Positions 26,707 through 35,616 of a DNA stretch of 37,447 bases are shown piece after piece. Where the stretch lies: positions 1 through 37,447 of the forward strand of contig JAQBWV010000037.1 of NCBI GenBank assembly GCA_027624335.1, written 5' to 3'. Within the stretch, counting starts at the first letter, position 1; the number at the start of each line of letters is the position of its first letter. The notes beneath the pieces were generated by a model. The model had not been told where the DNA came from. It searched no databases and saw only the letters and a program-made list of their open reading frames with translations. The DNA is from Planctomycetota bacterium (GTDB lineage Bacteria; Planctomycetota; Planctomycetia; Planctomycetales; Planctomycetaceae). The translations under genes were made by a program, and so were the position numbers.

Positions 26707-28377
26707 CTACCGCTCTTCCGCCTTCCCTGGCGACGTTCCGTTCGACTGATCAGACGAAGAATTCTCTGCGGCAGTAGCAGCAGCGGCGACAATCTGCATT
26801 CGTAGTTCCGTCAAACGCTCGATAATTGTTCGGGCGTCCTGGTCATCGCCGTAAAGCACGGCAATGCTGTCCAGAAGCTGGCTCGCTTCTTCATGGTTGC
26901 CGGCCTTGATCAGTTGAGTTGCACGATCGAGTGATTGTGTCGCCAGACTCGGCGCATCGGCCTGTTTCCCGCGAAGGTGTACGAACATCTCCAGGCGTTG
27001 ATCGATTTCTTCGATGGCCTCCGCATTCGATTCATCGTCGGCAATGACATTTCGCAGAGCTTTCAGAATCTGACGCTCGCGAGGAGTGTCGCCACTGCGT
27101 CGGTACGATTTCGCCAGGCGCAGAAACCGTGCAATCTCACTTTGTGAATCGGCATCCTCAGCCACGAGTTCCACACTATCGTTCGCTGTTTCGACTTGAC
27201 CGATGAGGTTAATCCAGAAGAAGCCTCCGACAATCAGCAGTATGAGGCACGCCACCAGAAACCAGGTGTTGTCGAATAATGTTCCGACAGCCGACTTTTC
27301 ATGCTGCCGAGAGATTTCCGCTCGAAACGCGTCCCGCATCAACGTCGCCGGTCCCGGACCGCCTTGTCGTTCCGATCTGATCTCCGAATCGGCTGACCTG
27401 CCGCCAAACAGTGGAAATGCAGCAGCCAGCGTTTCTGGCTCGTCGCCCGTGCGCCCACTGCGACTCGGTGCCGCGGCGGTTCGAGACATTAAACTGTCGG
27501 GTTTCAGCGGCCTTGCGATCGTTTCATCTTTGTTAGCGAGTTCGACTCGCTTTACAACTTCTTTCAGCCGCAATGACACAACGTGTGCGTCGCTGTAGCG
27601 GTCTTCAGGTTTCTTCTCGAGCAGCTTGCACACGACGTCCTCCAGAATTCGCGGCAGGTCGGGAACGTACAGACCAGGCCGATCGAATCGGGCGGTCGAG
27701 TGTTTCTGAATGATCTCGACAGCGTTCTTGCCGGTGAACGGGGGGCGCCCCGTCAGCATCACATACAGCACCGCACCCAACGAGTACAGATCGCTGGTTC
27801 GCGTACACCGTCTGCCCTGAGCCTGTTCCGGAGACATGTATTCAGCCGTGCCGATGATGCCTCCCGTCACTGTCAGTCTCTGCGCAGCAAACACCTGAGC
27901 CACACCGAAGTCCGTCAGTTTCACAATTCCATCATTGCCGATCAGCAGGTTGGACGGCTTGAGATCCCGATGCACGACACCTGAAGCGTGAGCCGTTTTC
28001 AACGCGGCACATACCTGAATCGCTATATCCACAGACCGGTCCCACGAGAGTCTGTGTTCCGAGCGGATACAGTCGGCCAGCGTCTGACCTTCGACGTACT
28101 CCATCGCGAAATACATCTGATCGGTGTCCAGGTCGTGACCACTTTCGAATAGCTTGACAATGTGCGGTCCGGTGAGCTGCCGCATCGCATCGATTTCGCG
28201 TTCGAATCGTTCGACCGTGCCGGGTTCACGAGCCAGCGACGCGGACAGCACCTTCACCGCCGCCTCAAGTTGCGAATCGACGTGTCGACCGAGATAGACC
28301 GTACCCATACCGCCGGCACCGACTTTCCTGATAATGTCATACGGACCAATTCTGTCCGGAAGTTCTACCTGGTCCAT
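26707..28377 (-). CDS. Membrane-anchored Ser/Thr protein kinase (PknB-like)
   Basis: A 556-residue Hanks-type kinase. The N-terminal kinase domain (about 13-280) is complete: glycine loop GAGGMGTVY (19-27), ATP lysine K42, Glu61, catalytic HRDLKPSN (136-143) and DFG (156-158), then APE-like SPEQAQG. A juxtamembrane linker of ~90 residues leads to a single transmembrane helix (about 371-394). The external part of ~160 residues is helical and charged, with a TPR-like ATQLIKAGNHEEASQLLDSI pattern. It lacks PASTA repeats. The start is ATG 28377, immediately before the kinase fold; the frame remains open to 28518 with no homology and no ribosome site. It is divergent from the DUF1445 gene, so its targets are not indicated. 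Confidence 0.95.
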   Translation of the reverse strand: MDQVELPDRIGPYDIIRKVGAGGMGTVYLGRHVDSQLEAAVKVLSASLAREPGTVERFEREIDAMRQLTGPHIVKLFESGHDLDTDQMYFAMEYVEGQTLADCIRSEHRLSWDRSVDIAIQVCAALKTAHASGVVHRDLKPSNLLIGNDGIVKLTDFGVAQVFAAQRLTVTGGIIGTAEYMSPEQAQGRRCTRTSDLYSLGAVLYVMLTGRPPFTGKNAVEIIQKHSTARFDRPGLYVPDLPRILEDVVCKLLEKKPEDRYSDAHVVSLRLKEVVKRVELANKDETIARPLKPDSLMSRTAAAPSRSGRTGDEPETLAAAFPLFGGRSADSEIRSERQGGPGPATLMRDAFRAEISRQHEKSAVGTLFDNTWFLVACLILLIVGGFFWINLIGQVETANDSVELVAEDADSQSEIARFLRLAKSYRRSGDTPRERQILKALRNVIADDESNAEAIEEIDQRLEMFVHLRGKQADAPSLATQSLDRATQLIKAGNHEEASQLLDSIAVLYGDDQDARTIIERLTELRMQIVAAAATAAENSSSDQSNGTSPGKAEER

Positions 28378-28559
28378 TGGAAGATAAGTCTCCGGATTTG
28401 CTGCAACACCGAACGTCGGGAATATCGATGACTCAAAAACGAACCATGACCTGAAATGCGATTTGCCGTAATAGCCGCGGCGATGTGTCATGAACGAAAC
28501 ATGGGAGGCCAGTGCCAATGGCCAAACGCCTTTGGAATTTCAGAGGGAGGCAACAGGCA

Positions 28560-29363
28560 ATGCCTGCGCGAGATAAACTGACGACTCCGCGTGACGTCCG
28601 CAATGCGTGTCGCAGCGGAGAATTGAAAGAGCATACGTCGGGACTGGCTCAGGGTTTCGCACAGGCAAACCTCGTAATCCTTCCTCTCGATGACGCCGTA
28701 GACTTCCGTCAGTTCTGCGAACTCAATCCAAAACCATGTCCGCTTCTCGAAGTGACCGAGCCAGGCTGTCACTCGCTGAACAGACTGGCCACAGACGCTG
28801 ATCTGCGAACCGATCTGCCAATGTACCGAGTCTGGCGCGACGGCGAACTGGTCGAAGAAGTCACCGACATCACAACGTTGTGGCGCGACGACCTGGTAAG
28901 TTTTCTAATTGGGTGCTCGTTTACGTTTGAGGCAGCGCTGGCTGAGCATGGCGTTACGGTTCGGCATGTGGAACTCGGCAGAAACGTGCCCATGTTCAGG
29001 ACGAGCCTCGAATGTAAGGCGGTCGGTAAGTTTCACGGGCCGCTTGTCGTTTCAATGCGTCCCCTGCGTCCTGCCCAGGCGATTCTCGCGATCCAGATCA
29101 CATCACAGTTTCCAGACGTCCACGGAGTTCCGATCCACATTGGGCTGCCACGCGAAATTGGAATCGACGATCTGCAACGCCCCGACTTCGGCGAAGCCGT
29201 GCCGATTGAAGCGGACGAATTACCCGTCTTCTGGGCTTGCGGAGTAACTCCCCAGGCAGCCTTGATGGCCGCAAAACCGAAATTCGCCATTACTCACAGC
29301 CCCGGTTGCATGTTTGTGTCCGATCTGAAGGACGACTCTCTGCGGCGCGTCGAGCCGTTTTAG
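28560..29363 (+). CDS. DUF1445 / putative hydro-lyase, D-glutamate cyclase family
   Basis: A 267-residue member of the UPF0317/DUF1445 family. It is identified by [49 protein letters not shown] and [13 protein letters not shown], all strongly conserved blocks. The mammalian relative DGLUCY converts D-glutamate to 5-oxo-D-proline, and bacterial members are annotated as hydro-lyases without clear substrates. ATG 28560 has GAGGGAGG 9 bases upstream; a longer in-frame ATG at 28512 lacks one. The formate dehydrogenase beta gene starts about 195 bases downstream on the same strand, so the two may share a transcript, but no functional link is known. Confidence 0.92.
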   Translation: MPARDKLTTPRDVRNACRSGELKEHTSGLAQGFAQANLVILPLDDAVDFRQFCELNPKPCPLLEVTEPGCHSLNRLATDADLRTDLPMYRVWRDGELVEEVTDITTLWRDDLVSFLIGCSFTFEAALAEHGVTVRHVELGRNVPMFRTSLECKAVGKFHGPLVVSMRPLRPAQAILAIQITSQFPDVHGVPIHIGLPREIGIDDLQRPDFGEAVPIEADELPVFWACGVTPQAALMAAKPKFAITHSPGCMFVSDLKDDSLRRVEPF

Positions 29364-29558
29364 CGAGGACGCTCTGAACAATCTGCATCACTCGACCCCG
29401 GATTTGCAGTGCCTGTCGGTCGACTGTTTGAGCAAGTCCGGTCACTTCGGAGAAAACTCCCCCCGTGGCCTCGAAGTGAGTGTCATCGGCCAGCTAAAGT
29501 CCGCCTCGACTTCCACAACATTCAGAAGCGGCAACTGGCAGATAGAGGGACAAACGTC

Positions 29559-31178
29559 GTGAAACTTCTCCGAGAGCTGATGCGGGTTCAACACGAATTC
29601 GGCTGGCTGAGCGACGAAACGCTGCGTGAAATCGCGGTACAGCAGCGAGTGCCGCTGTACCGTCTGGAAGGTCTGGTCAGCTTTTATCCGAGCTTTCGGC
29701 GGACTCCGCCACCACGACGAACCGTGCATGTGTGCCGCGACGTCGCCTGTGTGATGGGTGGGTGTGCGGAACTGCACTCCGACCTGCGCGCGAGTCTGGC
29801 TTCACAGGAAGATGTGGAACTCGTCGAAGTTTCCTGCATCGGTCGCTGCGAACATGCACCGGCTGTTTCAATCGACGAAGTTCCCGTTGAGGAGGTGTCG
29901 CTCGAAAACCTGCTGCGGTTGATAGATGGCTCGCAGTCACTTCCGTGCAATGAACCGACTGAAACTCCTCGAAAATGGAAAAGCGATCCATACAAAACGT
30001 CGGGCGAGCGTTATGGCACCGTGCGGAAACTCGCTGCCGACCCCGGCGAAGTTTGCATCGAAGCATTGAAGGAATCCGGCCTGCGCGGCATGGGCGGCGC
30101 GGGATTTCCAACCGGGCGAAAATGGGAACTGGTCCGCAGCGAGACGGCATCGCCGAAATACATAATTTGCAACGCCGACGAGAGTGAGCCGGGCACGTTC
30201 AAAGACCGTGTCATCCTGGAAGAGTTGCCGCACCTGGTGATCGAGGGAATGTTGCTGGCGGGGCTCACGATCGGAGCGGAATCCGGCATCGTGTTTCTGC
30301 GACACGAATATGGCCGGGAGCAGAAGGCACTTGAAGCCGCGATCGAGCAGGCTCGTCACTCCGGCATCCTGGGTGACAACGCGGCTGGCTCCGGGAAACG
30401 GTTCGACATCGAAATCTTTGTCTCGCCAGGCGGTTACATTCTGGGAGAAGAAACAGCGCTGCTCGAAGCGCTCGAGGACAAACGCGGCGAGCCTCGCAAC
30501 AAACCACCCTACCCCGGCACGTTCGGCCTGTGGGGCAAACCAACACTCATCAACAATGTCGAAACGTACGCGCTGGCCACGTCGATCGTCTCGCACGGTG
30601 TGGACTGGTGGCGTGCTCAGGCGGCGGGGAAATTCGTTGGGCTCAAGTTCGTGTCAGTCTCCGGTGACGTGAAGCAGCCCGGTGTTTACGAAATTCCTAT
30701 CGGAACGACGGTTGCTGAACTGATCGAACTGGCCGGCGGGATGCGCGATGGCTGCACGCTGCAGGCGTTCCTGCCAGGCGGAGCAAGTTCCAACTTCCTG
30801 CCGGCCGACAAGGTCAACACGCCACTTGACTTCGACTCGATGAAGGCCGTCGGCAGCATGCTTGGAACGGGAGCCGTCATCGTCATCAGCGACCGACATG
30901 ATCTGTTTGCGCTGGCAACGAACATCGTCCGTTTCTTCCGCAACGAATCCTGCGGAAAGTGCGTACCGTGCCGCGTCGGCAGTCAGAAAGCCGTCCAGAT
31001 CCTGGACAGCATTACTTGTGGACAAGCCGACGTTTCGGAGCTGTCGATCCTGCCGGAACTTGGCGAGACGCTGGAACAAACATCGATCTGCGGACTCGGC
31101 CAGGTGGCGCTGAATCCGATTCTGTCATTGATGAAGAACGTACCCGAGTCCGTCCCGCTGGATTCGCTGCCTTCCTGA
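29559..31178 (+). CDS. NAD-dependent formate dehydrogenase beta subunit, NuoE-NuoF fusion
   Basis: A 539-residue diaphorase subunit that passes electrons from the formate-oxidising subunit to NAD+. The first ~120 residues are a NuoE/FdsG-type thioredoxin-fold domain with 2Fe-2S ligands CX4C and CX3C (C59, C64, C93, C97). The rest is NuoF/FdsB: FMN/NADH site GMGGAGFPTGRKW (about 177-189), CNADESEPGT, SLBB-like region, and the 4Fe-4S ligands CGKCVPC (C465, C468, C471) with C511. In most FDH operons these are two genes (fdsG, fdsB); here they are fused, like HoxF. The start is GTG 29559, with GAGGGA 8 bases upstream; the frame continues upstream without homology. The alpha subunit gene follows after 21 bases. 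Confidence 0.9.
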   Translation: MKLLRELMRVQHEFGWLSDETLREIAVQQRVPLYRLEGLVSFYPSFRRTPPPRRTVHVCRDVACVMGGCAELHSDLRASLASQEDVELVEVSCIGRCEHAPAVSIDEVPVEEVSLENLLRLIDGSQSLPCNEPTETPRKWKSDPYKTSGERYGTVRKLAADPGEVCIEALKESGLRGMGGAGFPTGRKWELVRSETASPKYIICNADESEPGTFKDRVILEELPHLVIEGMLLAGLTIGAESGIVFLRHEYGREQKALEAAIEQARHSGILGDNAAGSGKRFDIEIFVSPGGYILGEETALLEALEDKRGEPRNKPPYPGTFGLWGKPTLINNVETYALATSIVSHGVDWWRAQAAGKFVGLKFVSVSGDVKQPGVYEIPIGTTVAELIELAGGMRDGCTLQAFLPGGASSNFLPADKVNTPLDFDSMKAVGSMLGTGAVIVISDRHDLFALATNIVRFFRNESCGKCVPCRVGSQKAVQILDSITCGQADVSELSILPELGETLEQTSICGLGQVALNPILSLMKNVPESVPLDSLPS

Positions 31179-31199
31179 CCAGCAGGCAGAAACACGCGG

Positions 31200-34172
31200 A
31201 TGAAAATTGTTTCTCGAACTCAACGAACAGCCATGATTACTCCAGCAACGGAATCGACTGACATTGCTCTATCGATTGATGGGCAGCAGCTCACTGTTCC
31301 GATGGGAACAAGCATCTGGGAAGCCGCTCGCCAGTCTGGCATCGACATCCCGGTGCTGTGCCATTCCGACCGGCTCGACCCGGTCGGCGTTTGCCGCCTG
31401 TGCGTCGTGGATGTTGGTGAGCGGGTGCTCGGCGCTTCCTGCATGCGTGAGTGCCAGTCCGGCATGTCAGTCGACGCGTCCTCAGAGAAGGTTCAGAAAC
31501 ACCGTCGAATGCTGACAGAGTTGTTGCTGAGCGAGCACCCTGTTCCGTGCGCTCGCGAACTGTCATCAGGCGACTGCGAACTCGAAGCACTCGGACGTCG
31601 GTACGGACTCCTGCCCGACGCGTTAACAACCGACGCTTCAACCGTCGACACGGATCGTGCGGGAGCCAGCTGTGTCGGACCCGCCGAACGGTTTTCAGCA
31701 TCGTCTGCGAATCTCACGGACCACGACGACCGGAGCGGCTGGCGAGGTCTCGATATCAGCTCGCCCGTCATCGCGGTGGACCATCAGGCCTGCATCCTGT
31801 GCGATCGGTGTGTGCGAGCCTGTGACGACATTCAATCAAACGAAGTCATCGGTCGCAGCGGAAAGGGCTTCGCCGCTCAGATCGCGTTCGACCTGAGCAA
31901 CCCGATGGGAAACAGCACCTGCGTGTCTTGTGGCGAGTGTGTCAGCGCCTGCCCGACCGGCGCACTCGTCCAGCGGCAAATCACGTTGCCCGTCATTCCC
32001 TCGGAGGAAATGAACCCGGTCGACAGCGTGTGTCCGTACTGTGGAGTCGGCTGCGCAATCACCTTTCATACAAAGGACAATCGCATCGTCATTGCAGAAG
32101 GCCGGGACAGTCCGGTCAACCATGGCCGACTGTGCGTCAAAGGACGGTACGGCTGGGATTATTCCATGCATCCTCAGCGGTTGACGAAACCTCTGATTCG
32201 GATCAGCGATGCGTATCCCAAAGGTCCGCTGTCCAGCGAAGTCACGCAGTCAGTCAGTCGTCGAGCCGGTGGCGTGGTCGATTACGCCGAAGTTATGCCG
32301 GCCTTCCGGGAAGCGTCGTGGGACGAGGCTCTCGACCTGATCGGCAGGAAACTGAGCGGAATTCGGGACGAGCATGGCGGCAACGCGCTCGCAGGATTCG
32401 GATCGGCCAAGTGCTCCAACGAGGAAGCCTACCTGTTTCAAAAGCTGGTCCGCTGCGGCTTCGGAACCAACAACGTCGATCATTGCACACGGCTGTGCCA
32501 CGCGTCGTCGGTCGCAGCGCTGATGGAGACGATCGGTTCCGGAGCAGTCACCAATGTCTTTGCCGACGTATCGCGATCGGCTGTTGCGCTGATTACCGGC
32601 AGTAACGCCACCGCCAACCACCCGGTCGCGGCTACGTTTATGAAAGACGCTGCGAAGCATGGCACGAAGCTGATCATGGTCGACGTTCGACGCCATGATC
32701 TTGCCGACTTCGCCACTCATTTCGCCCAGATCAAACCTGGCACCGACGTTGCCTTCTACAACGGAATCATGCATACGCTGATTGCCGAAGGACTTGTCGA
32801 TCAGGATTACATCGCCGCGCACACCGAAGACTTCGAGAAACTGAAGACCCTGTTGCTGACTGACTACTCGCCGGAAGCGGCCTCAGACATCTGCGGAGTC
32901 CCCGCCGACGAAATTCGAGCCATCGCAAGAACGATCGGCGAGACGACTCCGATCGGCGGCGACATCGGCGGAATGCTCGTCTTCTGGGGCATGGGCATCT
33001 CCCAGCACACCACCGGCACGGACAACGCACGGTGCCTGATTTCGCTATGCTTGATGACCGGCAACGTGGGTAAGCCCGGATCAGGTCTGCACCCGCTGCG
33101 AGGTCAGAACAACGTGCAGGGTGCCAGCGACGCCGGCCTGATTCCGATGGTCTTTCCGGACTATCAGCCGGTCAGCGATGCTGCCATCCGTCGGAAGTTC
33201 GAAACCGCCTGGGGACGAACACTCGATCCGAATCCAGGCCTGACCGTCGTCGAGATCATGAAAGCAGCGCTCGCCGGATCAATAAAAGGAATGTATATCC
33301 TCGGCGAGAATCCTTTCATTTCTGATCCGAACAGTAACAAAGTGCGGAAGGCTCTGGCCGCTCTCGACTTCCTGGTCGTGCAGGACATCTTCCTGACCGA
33401 GACAGCCGAGTTCGCCGACGTGATCCTGCCGGCCAGCAGCTACTTTGAGAAATCCGGCACGTACACCAACACCGACCGGCGCGTGCAGCTCGGCAGGCCT
33501 GTCATCACTTCCCCCGGCGAAGCTCGCGAAGACTGGCGAATTATCCGCGACATTGCAGAGCGTCTCGGCTTTCCCATGCCGTACGAATCAACCGCCGAAG
33601 TCTTTGCCGAATTCACATCGCTCACCAACAGCTACGCCGGTCTGACTCACGAGAACCTCGGCCCCACCGGCAAGCTGTGGCCCTGCCTAGATCCAGAGAA
33701 CGGTGACGGAGTGCAAATCCTGTTCGGAGACGGCTTCCCCACGGCAACCGGTCGAGGTCGTTTCGTCCCCTGCCCTTACCTGCCCGCAGACGAACTGCCC
33801 GACGAGGAGTACCCGTTCGTCCTGAGCACCGGCAGAGTTCTCGAACACTGGCACACCGGCAGCATGACTCGCCGCAGCTACGCGTTGAACTCAATCGAAC
33901 CCGACGCCTTCGCCGCCATGCACCCGTCCGATGTCGCGACCTTAAACCTGGAAGACGGCGACCACATCAGCGTGAGCAGCCGCAGAGGAACGATCAGTCT
34001 GGCCGTCCGCTCCGACGATTCCATCGATCCCGGCAGCATCTTCATCCCGTTCCATTTCAGAGAAGCCGCGGCAAACATCCTCACCACCGACGCTCTGGAC
34101 CCCTACGGCAAAATCCCCGAATTCAAATACTGCGCCGTGAAAGTCGAGAACGCTTCCGGACTCTCAACTTAG
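31200..34172 (+). CDS. Formate dehydrogenase alpha subunit (molybdopterin, FdsA-like)
   Basis: A 990-residue catalytic subunit of soluble NAD-linked formate dehydrogenase, converting formate to CO2. N-terminal 2Fe-2S ferredoxin domain (C54, C65, C68, C81), then a NuoG-like His/Cys site, two 4Fe-4S motifs (C198/201/204/208 and C241/244/247/251), and the Mo-bisPGD domain with CX2CX3C (C278, C281, C285, and C312). The active-site residues are Cys433-His434 in TRLCHASSV, a cysteine rather than selenocysteine enzyme, and RGQNNVQGASD supplies the conserved arginine. The His/Cys site reads HPVPCARELSSGDC and appears to lack one cysteine (Glu120). ATG 31200 is chosen, although ATG 31233 is possible; neither has a strong ribosome site. 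No fdhD or fdsC gene is in the window. Confidence 0.94.
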   Translation: MKIVSRTQRTAMITPATESTDIALSIDGQQLTVPMGTSIWEAARQSGIDIPVLCHSDRLDPVGVCRLCVVDVGERVLGASCMRECQSGMSVDASSEKVQKHRRMLTELLLSEHPVPCARELSSGDCELEALGRRYGLLPDALTTDASTVDTDRAGASCVGPAERFSASSANLTDHDDRSGWRGLDISSPVIAVDHQACILCDRCVRACDDIQSNEVIGRSGKGFAAQIAFDLSNPMGNSTCVSCGECVSACPTGALVQRQITLPVIPSEEMNPVDSVCPYCGVGCAITFHTKDNRIVIAEGRDSPVNHGRLCVKGRYGWDYSMHPQRLTKPLIRISDAYPKGPLSSEVTQSVSRRAGGVVDYAEVMPAFREASWDEALDLIGRKLSGIRDEHGGNALAGFGSAKCSNEEAYLFQKLVRCGFGTNNVDHCTRLCHASSVAALMETIGSGAVTNVFADVSRSAVALITGSNATANHPVAATFMKDAAKHGTKLIMVDVRRHDLADFATHFAQIKPGTDVAFYNGIMHTLIAEGLVDQDYIAAHTEDFEKLKTLLLTDYSPEAASDICGVPADEIRAIARTIGETTPIGGDIGGMLVFWGMGISQHTTGTDNARCLISLCLMTGNVGKPGSGLHPLRGQNNVQGASDAGLIPMVFPDYQPVSDAAIRRKFETAWGRTLDPNPGLTVVEIMKAALAGSIKGMYILGENPFISDPNSNKVRKALAALDFLVVQDIFLTETAEFADVILPASSYFEKSGTYTNTDRRVQLGRPVITSPGEAREDWRIIRDIAERLGFPMPYESTAEVFAEFTSLTNSYAGLTHENLGPTGKLWPCLDPENGDGVQILFGDGFPTATGRGRFVPCPYLPADELPDEEYPFVLSTGRVLEHWHTGSMTRRSYALNSIEPDAFAAMHPSDVATLNLEDGDHISVSSRRGTISLAVRSDDSIDPGSIFIPFHFREAAANILTTDALDPYGKIPEFKYCAVKVENASGLST

Positions 34173-34196
34173 CAGTCAGTTGAAAAACGAAATTGG

Positions 34197-34299
34197 GTAG
34201 GCCGGATCAAGCGAAGCGCCGCTCCGGCATTACTGACTTCTCAGTAACTTGTTCATGCCGGAACATCGTCGCTTTGCTCCTTGATCCGGCCTACTTGTT
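34197..34299. repeat. REP-like imperfect palindrome, copy B
   Basis: About 103 bases. The outer arms GTAGGCCGGATCAAG and CTTGATCCGGCCTAC are exact; inner arms CCGGCAT and ATGCCGG follow, and the loop itself contains TACTGA-CTTC-TCAGTA (34231-34246). It matches the reverse complement of the element at 5847-5950. It lies between the convergent fdh alpha and LTxxQ-protein genes and could fold into a bidirectional terminator, though the repeated sequence shows it is a dispersed element. Confidence 0.85.
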
Positions 34300-34378
34300 A
34301 TTCAATGAGCTGCTAACAACTGTCATTTCGCGTGGCTCGTACAACTCTTCGAGAGTTATCTGAGTAGTACTCTGCGTC

Positions 34379-35137
34379 TTACTCGTCACGCTTGATTTCT
34401 TTTATGACTTCGTCGACGACCGTCTTCAGCCCATCGATCACTTTGTCGGTTGTGGTCGGTTTGGCGGTGCCTCGATTGAACTGTGAGTAGTCCGGACGCT
34501 TGAATTCATACTGCTTGCCTGTCAGTTTTTTCAGCAGGGCAGTCTGTTCGTCTGTCAGCACTTCGTCGAGAGCTTCCTGTTCCATTTCTTCCTTGAACAC
34601 TTTCATCAAACGCTGAAGTTCTTCCTGGATTTCCTTCTGCTTCTTCGCCAGTTGCAGCTTCTGTTCCTCGCTCAACTTCAAGGTGTCTGCGAACAGATCG
34701 CCACTCAATGAACCGACACCACTGGTTCTCAATTGCGTCTGAATCTGCAATTCTTTCAGTCGACTCTTCTGATCGTCGTTCAGTAGTGCCGTAACCTTTT
34801 CCTGAGACTCTTCGCGGAACTTCCGCTGTGTTTCCTGATACATCTTGTAGTCGACCTGCGTACCATTCGTCCGACTCTTCTGAATTTCCTGCCAGGCCTC
34901 ACTCTGCGATTTACTGATCTCCTGCTGCACGCCACGAATCGACTCGATCTGTTCTTCAGTGAGTTTGAGTTCTTCAACGAATTGCGGCATCACGAGCATC
35001 CTCAACGGGTCATTGGCGATATAGTAGCCCCCCGCAGAAGAAAACGATTGCGTCACTTGCAGTTGACGCACCTGTGCAGTCGCACTGTCCAGATTCAGAC
35101 TCGTGATCGCGAACAAAAGGAGTAAGTAACGTGTCAT
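34379..35137 (-). CDS. Secreted LTxxQ-type helical protein (Spy/CpxP-like)
   Basis: A 252-residue exported protein. The signal peptide covers about residues 1-21 (LLLLFAITSLNLDSATA). The mature part is mainly charged helix with at least four LT/LS/LN-xxQ-type motifs (LTEEQIESI, LNDDQKSRL, LSEEQKLQL, LTDEQTALL), the pattern of Spy/CpxP periplasmic chaperones and of many planctomycete secreted proteins. The length is about twice that of Spy, consistent with duplicated units. It may bind unfolded envelope proteins, but the similarity is at motif level only. ATG 35137 has AGGAGA 7 bases upstream. The next gene upstream on this strand, the lysine-rich small protein, is 200 bases away. Confidence 0.85.
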   Translation of the reverse strand: MTRYLLLLFAITSLNLDSATAQVRQLQVTQSFSSAGGYYIANDPLRMLVMPQFVEELKLTEEQIESIRGVQQEISKSQSEAWQEIQKSRTNGTQVDYKMYQETQRKFREESQEKVTALLNDDQKSRLKELQIQTQLRTSGVGSLSGDLFADTLKLSEEQKLQLAKKQKEIQEELQRLMKVFKEEMEQEALDEVLTDEQTALLKKLTGKQYEFKRPDYSQFNRGTAKPTTTDKVIDGLKTVVDEVIKEIKRDE

Positions 35138-35338
35138 GCGAAGTCTCCTGTAAGTGACTTGGTGCCACTGCGAGTCATGCAATGATCGCAGCAGTGAGTA
35201 TGTTGTGGATTCAGCATGGACGTAGCTATCAGGTAGATAACTGTCCGTTCGAGTTGGTCCCTTTGTCCGTTATTCCTGCTGCATATTCAACGTCGGCTGC
35301 ACAATTCCCGACGCCCTGAAGGACGGGGCATACCCGAT

Positions 35339-35605
35339 TCATTTTTTCGGCTTCTTGTCCACTGGCCTCATCGCCTCTGCTCGTCCTTTCAGAATCGCTA
35401 AAGCATCCTGACGGGATTGTTCATCAGTAGGGCGTTCCAGCGGAGCATCTGTTGCTGACACCTGGCAATCTGTGTTCTTCGCTCTGGCGAATTTGCTGGA
35501 AGGAATTCTGGAAGTCTTATCCGCAAACTGTCCCGATGCGATCTTACGCTTTGCCTTGAGAAACGTTGTCGAAGCAATCTTCTTTTTTGATGGAACCTTC
35601 GCCAT
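35339..35605 (-). CDS. Small lysine-rich protein of unknown function
   Basis: An 88-residue basic protein that I do not recognise. Its first 40 residues are Lys/Ser/Ala-rich with a loose repeat (KKKIASTTFLKAKRKIASGQF, then KTSRIPSSKFARAKN), followed by a polar stretch, a short acidic helix (DEQSRQDALAILKGRAEAM) and a basic end KKPKK. Such composition fits a nucleic-acid-binding or ribosome-associated protein, but no fold is seen. ATG 35605 has a good AAGGGAG ribosome site. The stop of an open fragment lies only 11 bases upstream. Codon use is more A/T-rich at third positions than in the neighbouring genes. Confidence 0.68.
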   Translation of the reverse strand: MAKVPSKKKIASTTFLKAKRKIASGQFADKTSRIPSSKFARAKNTDCQVSATDAPLERPTDEQSRQDALAILKGRAEAMRPVDKKPKK

Positions 35606-35616
35606 GAAGTTCTCCC

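Noticed and set aside
28512..28560. Longer start for the DUF1445 gene overlapping the kinase upstream frame
   Set aside because: ATG 28560 has a strong GAGGGAGG site, and the extra 16 residues are not part of the family.
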